Of a stretch of 64,000 bases of DNA, positions 28,610-36,293 are shown piece after piece. Origin of the DNA: an uncultured Lachnospiraceae bacterium (GTDB lineage: Bacteria > Bacillota > Clostridia > Lachnospirales > Lachnospiraceae); assembly GCA_910586005.1 (NCBI GenBank), contig CAJUHG010000001.1, positions 48,193 through 112,192 on the forward strand, in the 5' to 3' direction. The notes under the pieces are model-generated. The model was not told the origin of the DNA. It made no database searches and saw nothing but the letters and a program-made list of their open reading frames with translations. Numbering within the stretch: position 1 is the first letter of the stretch; the number at the start of each line of letters is the position of its first letter. A program made the translations under genes and the position numbers.

Positions 28610-30354
28610 AAACGATTTTAGGGCAGGTAAAAGAATTTAAAAAGGATTCTCTACTAACACCTGTTTTTATGATTTTAGAAGTTATTATGGAGATGATAAT
28701 TCCTCTTTTAATGGCAGCGATTATTGACAATGGTGTGGAAAAAGGAGATATGGATTACATATATCAAGTTGGAGCAATTATGGCTGTTTTGGCAGTATTA
28801 GGTTTAGTCTCTGGAATGCTTGGAGCAAAATTTGGAGCAAGTGCTTCTACAGGTTTGGCAAGAAATTTACGTAGTACAATGTTTGCTAATATTCAAAATT
28901 TTTCTTTTGCCAATATTGACAAATTTTCTACTGCAGGTCTAGTAACACGTCTAACTACAGATGTCACAAATCTTCAGAATGCATATCAGATGATATTGCG
29001 TATGTGTGTTCGTGCACCTATTAGTATGATTACAGCTATGGTTATGGCATTTTTAATTAATGCAAAATTAGCAAGTATTTATCTGATTGCTGTAGTGGTA
29101 TTAGGGGGGTGCCTATATTTTATTATGGGGAAAGCAACCAAATATTTTCAGCAGATTTTTCCTAAATATGATGATTTAAATGCTAGCGTTCAAGAAAATG
29201 TTTCAGCAATTCGTGTTGTGAAAGCTTATGTCCGAGAGGATTATGAGAATGAAAGATTTACAAAGGCAAGTGGAAATATTTATCAAATGTTTACAAAAGC
29301 AGAAAATATATTGACTTGGAATGCACCATTGATGCAGATTACAGTATATGGATGTATCCTTGCTATCAGTTGGTTAGGGGCAAAAATGATTGTTACAGAT
29401 ACATTGACAACAGGACAGCTTATGAGCCTTATGGCATATTGTATGAATATTCTTATGAGCCTTATGATACTTTCTATGATTTTCGTTATGATTACAATGA
29501 GTATGGCTAGTGCAGAACGTATAGCGGAAGTAATCAATGAAAAGAGTACATTAACAAATCCTAAAAATCCAATAAAAGAAATTCGAGATGGAAGCATTGT
29601 TTTTGAACATGTGGATTTTTCTTATAGTAAAAACAGTGAGGAACCTGTGTTAAAAGATATTAATTTAAATATCAAGGCAGGAGAAACTATTGGAATTATT
29701 GGAGGAACAGGAAGTGCTAAATCTAGTTTAGTAAATTTAATTAGTCGTTTATATGATGTGACAGATGGAAGTGTTTTTGTAGGTGGTATCAATGTGAAGC
29801 AATATGACATGGAAGAACTGCGAAATCAAGTGGCAGTGGTACTACAAAAGAATGTGTTATTTTCAGGTACCATTTTGGAAAATTTGCGCTGGGGTGATAA
29901 AAATGCCACGAAAGAAGATTGTGTACGTGTATGTAAAATGGCTTGTGCAGATGAATTTATTGAACAGTTTCCTGAAAAATATAATACTTATATTGAGCAA
30001 GGAGGAAATAATGTATCTGGTGGACAAAAACAGCGTCTTTGTATTGCAAGGGCATTGTTAAAAAAACCCAAAATTTTGATTTTGGATGATTCTACTAGTG
30101 CAGTGGATACAGCTACTGATAGTAAAATTCGCAAGGCATTTGCCACAGAAATCCCAGATACCACAAAATTAATTATTGCGCAGCGGATTTCTAGTGTACA
30201 AAATGCAGACAGAATTATTGTGATGGATAATGGAACAGTAGCAAATTTTGGAACACATAAAGAATTATTAGAAACCAGCGAAATTTATCGTGATGTCTAT
30301 GAATCACAAACGGGAGGCAGTGGAGATTTTGATCAGGAAGGAGGAGAAAAATAA
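28603..30354 (+). CDS. Heterodimeric ABC exporter, subunit with degenerate ATP site
   Basis: A 583-residue half-transporter: six membrane helices (about residues 15-300) then an ATPase domain. Walker A is GGTGSAKSS, signature VSGGQKQR, Walker B ILILDDSTSAVD with Asp in place of the catalytic Glu, and the switch His is replaced by Gln (IIAQRISS). This is the inactive-site half of BmrCD/LmrCD/EfrAB-type exporters. It starts with GTG at 28603 behind GGAGGG, overlaps marR, and overlaps the next gene by 1 bp. Probable role: drug or peptide efflux. Confidence 0.9.
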   Translation: MVKTILGQVKEFKKDSLLTPVFMILEVIMEMIIPLLMAAIIDNGVEKGDMDYIYQVGAIMAVLAVLGLVSGMLGAKFGASASTGLARNLRSTMFANIQNFSFANIDKFSTAGLVTRLTTDVTNLQNAYQMILRMCVRAPISMITAMVMAFLINAKLASIYLIAVVVLGGCLYFIMGKATKYFQQIFPKYDDLNASVQENVSAIRVVKAYVREDYENERFTKASGNIYQMFTKAENILTWNAPLMQITVYGCILAISWLGAKMIVTDTLTTGQLMSLMAYCMNILMSLMILSMIFVMITMSMASAERIAEVINEKSTLTNPKNPIKEIRDGSIVFEHVDFSYSKNSEEPVLKDINLNIKAGETIGIIGGTGSAKSSLVNLISRLYDVTDGSVFVGGINVKQYDMEELRNQVAVVLQKNVLFSGTILENLRWGDKNATKEDCVRVCKMACADEFIEQFPEKYNTYIEQGGNNVSGGQKQRLCIARALLKKPKILILDDSTSAVDTATDSKIRKAFATEIPDTTKLIIAQRISSVQNADRIIVMDNGTVANFGTHKELLETSEIYRDVYESQTGGSGDFDQEGGEK

Positions 30355-32285
30355 TGGCTAAAAATACACAACATGCAACTACACAATCCAAGCCTCCTAT
30401 GGGAAAGGGACCTAGAGGAGTAAAATCTCAAATTAAAAATCCAGGTAAGTTATTTGTAAGACTGATGAAGTATATTTTTGTCAATTATAAAATCCATATT
30501 TTGCTAGTGATGATAGGCATTTTTGTGGGAGTACTTGCAAATGTACAAGGAACTTTATTTATGCAGACTTTAATAGATGTTTATATTTTACCTATGATAG
30601 GAACAGAAAATCCAGATTTTGGACCTCTTGCGGCTGCTATTTTTCGAGTAGGTTTGTTCTATGCAATTGGAGCTTGTTCCACATGGGCGTATAACAGAAT
30701 CATGGTAAAGGTTACGCAGGGAACGTTGCGAGATTTGCGAGATGATATGTTTACACATATGGAGCGGCTTCCCATTAAGTATTTTGATACACATTCTCAT
30801 GGGGATATTATGTCTATTTATACCAATGACATTGATACTTTGCGTCAAATGATTAGTCAAAGTATGCCACAGTTGTTATCTAGTGTGATTACAATTGTAA
30901 GTATTTTAGTTAGTATGTTAATATTAAACGTGCCTTTGACATTGGTAACTTTGCTTATGGTCAGTATTATGTTGTTTGCTACCAAAATATTTGCTGGGAA
31001 AAGTGGAAAATATTTTATTGCTCAACAAAAAGATATTGGAAAAGTCAATGGATATATAGAAGAAATGATGGAAGGACAAAAAGTAGTAAAAGTATTTTGT
31101 CATGAGGAACAGAGTAAGCAGCAATTCCAAAAATTAAATGAGGAATTATATATCAGTGCTAACAATGCCAATAAGTTAGCCAATATGCTAGGACCTATCA
31201 ACTTACAGTTAGGAAATTTAAGTTATGTGGTGTGTGCTATTGTAGGAGGTGGTCTTGCATTAAATCATATAGGTGGCTTTACCTTGGGGGGGCTTGCTAG
31301 CTTTTTAACTTTTAACAAAAGTTTTAATATGCCTATCAATCAAGTAAGTCAGCAGTTAAACAGTGTGATTATGGCAATGGCAGGCGCAGAACGTATTTTT
31401 GCATTGCTCGATGAAGAAGCAGAAACAGATGAGGGATATGTCACTTTGGTCAATGCCAAAAAGGAAGATGGCATACTTATGGAATCAAAGGAAAGAACTG
31501 GTTTGTGGGCATGGAAACATTTTCATAAAGCAGAAGGAACTACAGATTATATTGAATTAACAGGAGATGTGGTATTTGATGATGTAGATTTTGGTTATGA
31601 TTCAGATAAGATTGTTTTGCATAATGTAAAAATGTTTGCAAATGCTGGACAGAAAATTGCATTTGTGGGTTCCACTGGAGCAGGAAAAACTACAATTACT
31701 AATTTAATTAATCGCTTTTATGATATTCAAGATGGAAAAATTAGATATGATGGAATTAATGTCAATAAGATTAAAAAAGATGATTTGAGACGTTCACTTG
31801 GAATTGTATTGCAAGATACTCATTTATTTACCAATACGGTTATGGAAAATATTAGATATGGAAAATTAGATGCTACAGATGAAGAAGTAATTGCAGCGGC
31901 AAAACTTGCTAATGCAGATCGGTTTATTCGCAAACTTCCGGAAGGTTATCACACAATGTTGACTGGAGATGGAGCAAACTTAAGTCAGGGCCAACGGCAG
32001 CTCTTGGCGATTGCTCGGGCAGCAGTGGCGGATCCGCCTGTATTAATTTTAGATGAAGCAACTAGTTCCATTGACACTAGAACGGAACGTTTGGTACAAG
32101 ATGGGATGGATAAATTAATGAAAGGCAGAACTACTTTTGTGATTGCTCATAGGCTTTCTACTGTTAAAAATAGTGATTGTATTATGGTATTAGAAAGAGG
32201 TAGAATTATAGAAAGAGGAACACATGAGGATTTAATTATTCAGAGAGGCAAGTATTATCAACTTTATACAGGAAATACCTTATAG
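30354..32285 (+). CDS. Heterodimeric ABC exporter, catalytic subunit
   Basis: A 643-residue half-transporter with an extra basic N-terminal tail of about 30 residues. Six helices precede the ATPase: Walker A GSTGAGKTT, Walker B VLILDEATSSID with the catalytic Glu, and switch His in VIAHRLSTV. Its signature is the altered LSQGQRQ, which would face the degenerate site of the partner. The match of a defective Walker B in one subunit with a defective signature in the other is the expected asymmetric pair. ATG overlaps the previous stop (TAATG). Confidence 0.92.
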   Translation: MAKNTQHATTQSKPPMGKGPRGVKSQIKNPGKLFVRLMKYIFVNYKIHILLVMIGIFVGVLANVQGTLFMQTLIDVYILPMIGTENPDFGPLAAAIFRVGLFYAIGACSTWAYNRIMVKVTQGTLRDLRDDMFTHMERLPIKYFDTHSHGDIMSIYTNDIDTLRQMISQSMPQLLSSVITIVSILVSMLILNVPLTLVTLLMVSIMLFATKIFAGKSGKYFIAQQKDIGKVNGYIEEMMEGQKVVKVFCHEEQSKQQFQKLNEELYISANNANKLANMLGPINLQLGNLSYVVCAIVGGGLALNHIGGFTLGGLASFLTFNKSFNMPINQVSQQLNSVIMAMAGAERIFALLDEEAETDEGYVTLVNAKKEDGILMESKERTGLWAWKHFHKAEGTTDYIELTGDVVFDDVDFGYDSDKIVLHNVKMFANAGQKIAFVGSTGAGKTTITNLINRFYDIQDGKIRYDGINVNKIKKDDLRRSLGIVLQDTHLFTNTVMENIRYGKLDATDEEVIAAAKLANADRFIRKLPEGYHTMLTGDGANLSQGQRQLLAIARAAVADPPVLILDEATSSIDTRTERLVQDGMDKLMKGRTTFVIAHRLSTVKNSDCIMVLERGRIIERGTHEDLIIQRGKYYQLYTGNTL

Positions 32286-32397
32286 AATTAAAATTAAAGT
32301 GTGAAAAATTTAACTTCATTTATGTTCATATCAAAAGAATTTAAGCTGCGGCCAATGAAAGTGAATGATAAATTTGATGAGGAGGATTGGATAATGA

Positions 32398-32529
32398 GGG
32401 GCTTATGGTTTTGTGGCTTATAGTTTTGAAGAATTTTATCAAAATTGGTTGGACCAGATTTCAAACAAAGAACAGTTCCTAAAAGAGTTGGAAAACTGGA
32501 AAAATATTTTTAAAAAAGAAACAAAATAG
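32398..32529 (+). pseudogene. Fragment of a SUKH (SMI1/KNR4)-like gene
   Basis: Downstream of the exporter an open stretch with no start encodes 43 residues, including YGFVAYSFEEFYQNWLD, which resembles the C-terminal end of SMI1/KNR4 immunity-type proteins. Upstream, in another frame, ATG at 32355 begins a short peptide (MKVNDKFDEEDW) that may be the missing part, so one frameshift could have broken the gene. Weak but specific resemblance; no neighbouring toxin was seen. Confidence 0.35.
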
Positions 32530-32562
32530 GAACATTTTAGAATTAGAGAGAGAAAGTGTAAA

Positions 32563-33513
32563 ATGAATATGCAAACATATAGAATTGGAATTGATTTAGG
32601 CGGGACCAATATTAAGGTAGGAATTGTTAATAAGAAACAAGAAATAATAGCTTCTGCAAGTCGAAAAACAAGAAAAGAGCGACCATATCAGGAAGTTTTA
32701 GATGATATGGCAGAAACAGTAAAAGATGCATTAAAAAAAATAGAGGTCTCTATTACTGCTTGTAATGGAATTGGAATTGGAAGCCCTGGGACTATTGACC
32801 ATGAAAATGGAATTGTAATTTATTCCAATAATATTTCTTGGGAGCAAATACCCTTAGCCGAGGAAATAGAAAAAAGGCTTTCTCTTCCAGTAAAAATTTC
32901 TAATGATGCAAATTGTGCGGCATTAGGAGAAGCTTTGGCAGGAAGTGGTAAAGACTGTAAGAATTTAGTATTACTTACATTAGGTACTGGAGTTGGCGGT
33001 GGTGTGATTATTGATGGAAAATTATTTCAAGGTAGAATTGGTGGCATGGAATTAGGCCATACCACATTAATTGCTGGTGGAGAACCATGTACTTGTGGAA
33101 GACAAGGATGTGTAGAAGCCTATTGTAGTGCCACTGGTTTGATTCGAGAGGCTAATAAAGCTGCAGATTGTTTTCCTGACAGCCTATTGGAAAAGATGCG
33201 TGAAGAAATGGGAGAAATGAATGGTAAGATACCCTTTGAAGCAAGAAAAATAGGAGATAAGCAGGCAATAAGAATCATAAATCAATATATTAATTGGTTG
33301 GGAGAGGCAATTACAAATTATGTTAATATATTTCGGCCACAGATGGTATTACTTTCAGGTGGTATCTGTGGACAAGGAAAGTCTCTGACAGATCCATTAA
33401 AAAAATATGTAGAAACATATGCTTTTGCTGGGAAGCGGATTTCTATACCAAAAATAGAAATTGCTAAATTAGGCAATGATGCAGGAATTATTGGCGCAGC
33501 AAATTTAGTATAA
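32563..33513 (+). CDS. ROK-family sugar kinase (glucokinase-like)
   Basis: A 316-residue ROK kinase. The ATP loop is GIDLGGTNIKVGIV, the catalytic Asp is in KISNDANCAALGE, and the zinc motif is CTCGRQGCVEAYCS. It probably phosphorylates glucose or a related hexose at C6. It has no HTH, so it is an enzyme rather than a repressor. The ATG at 32563 has only a weak AGAGAG-type site; an in-frame ATG at 32569 is an alternative. Confidence 0.88.
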   Translation: MNMQTYRIGIDLGGTNIKVGIVNKKQEIIASASRKTRKERPYQEVLDDMAETVKDALKKIEVSITACNGIGIGSPGTIDHENGIVIYSNNISWEQIPLAEEIEKRLSLPVKISNDANCAALGEALAGSGKDCKNLVLLTLGTGVGGGVIIDGKLFQGRIGGMELGHTTLIAGGEPCTCGRQGCVEAYCSATGLIREANKAADCFPDSLLEKMREEMGEMNGKIPFEARKIGDKQAIRIINQYINWLGEAITNYVNIFRPQMVLLSGGICGQGKSLTDPLKKYVETYAFAGKRISIPKIEIAKLGNDAGIIGAANLV

Positions 33514-33534
33514 AATTAGGAATATGGAACACCA

Positions 33535-33583
33535 AACTATAAGATAAAAATATGATGCGCACTCGCACAATAGGAACATATTG
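33535..33583. repeat. Terminator-linked repeat, partial copy C
   Basis: Only the right part is present: CTATAAGATAAAAATATGAT then GCGCACTCGCACAATAGGAA, matching the tails of copies A and F. It lies upstream of, not after, a terminator. Confidence 0.45.
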
Positions 33584-33607
33584 CTTGATAATTGTGCTTA
33601 GTATAAC

Positions 33608-33666
33608 AAAACAGACAAGTCCTTGATAAATGAGATAAGAAGTTCTGGACTTGTCTGTTTTATTCT
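33608..33666. terminator. Bidirectional terminator between ROK kinase and NhaC genes
   Basis: AAAACAGACAAGTCC (33608-33622) pairs with GGACTTGTCTGTTTT (33647-33661), with T-rich sequence on both sides for both strands. Confidence 0.82.
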
Positions 33667-33669
33667 TTC

Positions 33670-33709
33670 ATTCCTGACAATAGAAAATTTGCAGAGAGTG
33701 TTTTCTATT
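33670..33709. repeat. Single 40-bp hairpin unit
   Basis: One unit of the 40-bp family, forming AATAGAAAA/TTTTCTATT around GTTTGCAGAGAGTG-like loop sequence. It overlaps the 3' end of the NhaC gene by 5 bp. Confidence 0.65.
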
Positions 33710-35363
33710 TATTGTGTGATATATTCATTTGCCTTATAATTAGCAATAGTCCAATCATAAGAAGAATGGCAATCGGTAATGTAATAAATGCATTTGGTAA
33801 AAAACCAGCGATAATATAACTGACAAAGCTAACAGCAGCTACTGTAATGGCATATGGAAGCTGTGTTGAAACATGTGTTACATGGTCACATTGCGCGCCT
33901 GCACTTGCCATAATAGTTGTATCTGAAATAGGTGAGCAGTGGTCCCCACATACAGCACCAGCCATGCAAGCAGAAACACAAATAACACCAAGTGGATTAT
34001 TCAAAGGAAATACCGCAAGAGTAATTGGAATTAAAATGCCAAAAGTTCCCCAAGAGGTACCTGTTGCAAAAGCTAAAAAGGCTCCAATTAAAAAGACAAT
34101 TGCTGGTAAAAGTGACTGGAAATTACCTGCTGAATGTTGCACTAATGCTTCTACAAACTGTTTTGCACCTAAAGAATCTGTCATTGCTTTTAGGCTCCAA
34201 GCAAAGGTTAAAATCAAAATAGCTGGTACCATAGATTTGAAACCCTCTGGAATAGCTTCTGCAAGTTCTTGAAAGGAAATAACTCTGCGAATCAAATAAT
34301 AAATAATTGTTAAAATAAGTGCTACAGAAGAACCCAGCATCAATCCAATAGATGCATCCGAATTTGAAAAGGCTTCAACGAAACCTCTTCCCTCAAAAAA
34401 ACCACCAGAATAAATCATGCCAATAATACAAGAGATAATTAAAACAGCGATTGGCAACAGTAAGTCAATTACCTTTCCATTTGAATTTCCAGTCTCTGCT
34501 GCAACATTTGCATAATCTTTCATTCCAGAGAAGATATCTCCTTTTTCCTTTGCATTTTTTTCATAACTTGCCATTGGGCCATAGTCCATACCAGCTATCG
34601 CAAGAAAAATCATCATAACAATAGTAAGTAAGGCATAGAAGTTAAATGGAATTGTTTGAATAAAAAGATAAAGTCCATTTCCATCTTCTACATAGCTAGC
34701 TACTGCTGCTGCCCAAGAGGATACAGGTGCAATAATGCATATTGGTGCGGCTGTTGCATCAATCACATATGCAAGTTTAGCTCTAGAAATTTTGCTGTTA
34801 TCTGAAACAGGACGCATAACACTTCCAACTGTTAAACAATTAAAATAATCGTCAATAAAGATTAGTACGCCCAAAGCAATCGTAGCAAGTTGTGCTCCAG
34901 CACGTGTTTTAATATGATTGCTTGCCCAACGGCCAAAAGCAGCGGAACCACCTGCTTTATTCATTAACATAACCATAATTCCAAGAATTACTAAAAAGAT
35001 AAGAATTCCCACATTATATGCATTAGATAAAACAGCAACAATTCCATCATTAAATACATGGGTAAGTGTTCCCTCAAAGCTAAAATCTGAATAGAGTAGA
35101 CCACCAATTACAATACCAACAAATAAGGAAGTATAAACTTCTTTTGTAATAAGCGCAAGAGCAATGGCAATAACTGGTGGAAGAAGTGACCAAGGGGTCA
35201 TATAAAATCGACTTACTTCTTCAATTGCTCCTTCCGTTGCAGCATATGCAACAATAGGGAAAAGAAACAGCACTATTGAGCATAGAAGAAGTAAATTTTT
35301 AGATTTTTTTCCATGAATTTTTATTTTCTTATCTTTCATGGAAGAATTTTGGTAATTTTTCAT
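33705..35363 (-). CDS. NhaC-family Na+/H+ antiporter
   Basis: A 552-residue membrane protein with about 12 helices and the NhaC-type signatures FIDDYFNCLTVGSVMRPVSD, GTSWGTFGILIPI and CGDHCSPISDTTIMASAGAQ. An extra N-terminal hydrophobic segment ending AYAA could be a signal-like helix. Exchange of Na+ for H+ is the family role, though members can carry amino or organic acids. No strong ribosome site precedes the ATG at 35363. Its promoter lies 300 nt upstream and the leader is highly structured, suggesting regulation by the RNA. Confidence 0.88.
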   Translation of the reverse strand: MKNYQNSSMKDKKIKIHGKKSKNLLLLCSIVLFLFPIVAYAATEGAIEEVSRFYMTPWSLLPPVIAIALALITKEVYTSLFVGIVIGGLLYSDFSFEGTLTHVFNDGIVAVLSNAYNVGILIFLVILGIMVMLMNKAGGSAAFGRWASNHIKTRAGAQLATIALGVLIFIDDYFNCLTVGSVMRPVSDNSKISRAKLAYVIDATAAPICIIAPVSSWAAAVASYVEDGNGLYLFIQTIPFNFYALLTIVMMIFLAIAGMDYGPMASYEKNAKEKGDIFSGMKDYANVAAETGNSNGKVIDLLLPIAVLIISCIIGMIYSGGFFEGRGFVEAFSNSDASIGLMLGSSVALILTIIYYLIRRVISFQELAEAIPEGFKSMVPAILILTFAWSLKAMTDSLGAKQFVEALVQHSAGNFQSLLPAIVFLIGAFLAFATGTSWGTFGILIPITLAVFPLNNPLGVICVSACMAGAVCGDHCSPISDTTIMASAGAQCDHVTHVSTQLPYAITVAAVSFVSYIIAGFLPNAFITLPIAILLMIGLLLIIRQMNISHNK

Positions 35364-35660
35364 CTTTGGTCCGTTACTAGAAACTTATAAAAAGTCAAAA
35401 ACTTTTCTGCTTCATTCTTATTTTCTTGTGTATGCTTTTGTACATTCCTTTTTATAAGGTTACATGTTTTGTAGTAACTTTCTCCTTTCTTGTATCTTCC
35501 TGCTATGGAACGCTGTAACCTGCGTTTTCTTTTTTAGTTTCTTCACTGTTTGTGTGCGATTTCATTTCCTTTCAGGCACCAGACAGATATTCACTAGGCA
35601 TTAACACACTTTCATTTCCGCGAAGGCAAAGTGAAAAGAAACTTCGAGTTTGTTTACTAG
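35364..35660 (-). promoter_or_regulatory. Long structured leader of the NhaC gene (riboswitch-like)
   Basis: About 300 nt between a good promoter and the start. AGTGAAAAGAAACT (35630-35643, plus strand) pairs with AGTTTCTTCACT (35536-35547) with a 2-nt bulge, closing a domain of about 80 nt that also contains a GTGTG/CACAC stem. Nearer the gene, GGTTACA pairs with TGTAACC. No known riboswitch consensus was recognised. Function as an ion or metabolite sensor is an inference from its position. Confidence 0.45.
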
Positions 35661-35666
35661 AAATTT

Positions 35667-35695
35667 ATTATACATGACATAAAAGCAATATGCAA
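35667..35695 (-). promoter_or_regulatory. NhaC promoter
   Basis: On the minus strand TTGCAT (35695-35690) and TATAAT (35672-35667) with exactly 17 bp between them. It lies about 300 nt before the NhaC start. Confidence 0.7.
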
Positions 35696-35816
35696 CATTT
35701 TGGAAAGGAATGGACTCTTAATAAATAAGTGGGAAAATAATTCGCGCAAAAACATTATAGTAATAATGTACATATATTTTGGATATCCATTCCACTTAGG
35801 GAGGGGGCATGCCCGT

Positions 35817-36293
35817 ATGAAAGAATTTATGCAGTACTATGAAAAGATTTATCCACAAATGTACCGAACTGCATGGTTTTATTTACAAAATAAGCAAGAA
35901 GCAGAAGATGCAGTACAAGATGCAGTGTTAATTGCTTATGAGAAATTTTATCAGCTAAAAGACAAAGAAAAATTTGGTTCATGGATTATGCAGATTTTGG
36001 TAAATCGATGTAGGAAAAGAATGAGAACTTGGTTTAGAAAAGAGGAATGTATGGAAGATATTTGTCCTTCACAAGAAAAAAGTTTATCAGAAGAACCAGA
36101 TTTTGCTACCACATCTGCAATAAAACAGGCATTTTGGGAATTGCAAGAAGAGGAGCGATTTATTGTGGCGTTATCAGTGTTTGGAGGGTATACCAGTGAA
36201 GAAATTTCAGGTATCTTAAACAAAAATCACAGTACCATCCGTTCCAGATACCGGAGGGCACTTCAAAAAATGAGAAAAAAGCTGGAGGTGTGA
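35817..36293 (+). CDS. ECF RNA polymerase sigma factor
   Basis: A 158-residue ECF sigma factor. Region 2 covers about residues 10-75 (QEAEDAVQDAVLIAYEKFYQ, SWIMQILVNRCRK) and region 4 about 100-155 (FIVALSVFGGYTSEEISGIL, STIRSRYRRALQKMRKKL). The ATG at 35817 follows GGGAGGGGG; the frame is open from 35700 but lacks a ribosome site there. Its TGA overlaps the ATG of the membrane beta-propeller gene, so the pair is translationally coupled and the partner is the likely anti-sigma factor. Confidence 0.88.
   Translation: MKEFMQYYEKIYPQMYRTAWFYLQNKQEAEDAVQDAVLIAYEKFYQLKDKEKFGSWIMQILVNRCRKRMRTWFRKEECMEDICPSQEKSLSEEPDFATTSAIKQAFWELQEEERFIVALSVFGGYTSEEISGILNKNHSTIRSRYRRALQKMRKKLEV

Noticed and set aside
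33847..34272. 141-residue plus-strand reading frame opposite the NhaC gene
   Set aside because: It is the complement of a clearly coding membrane-protein gene, has no ribosome site, and its sequence is a composition shadow.
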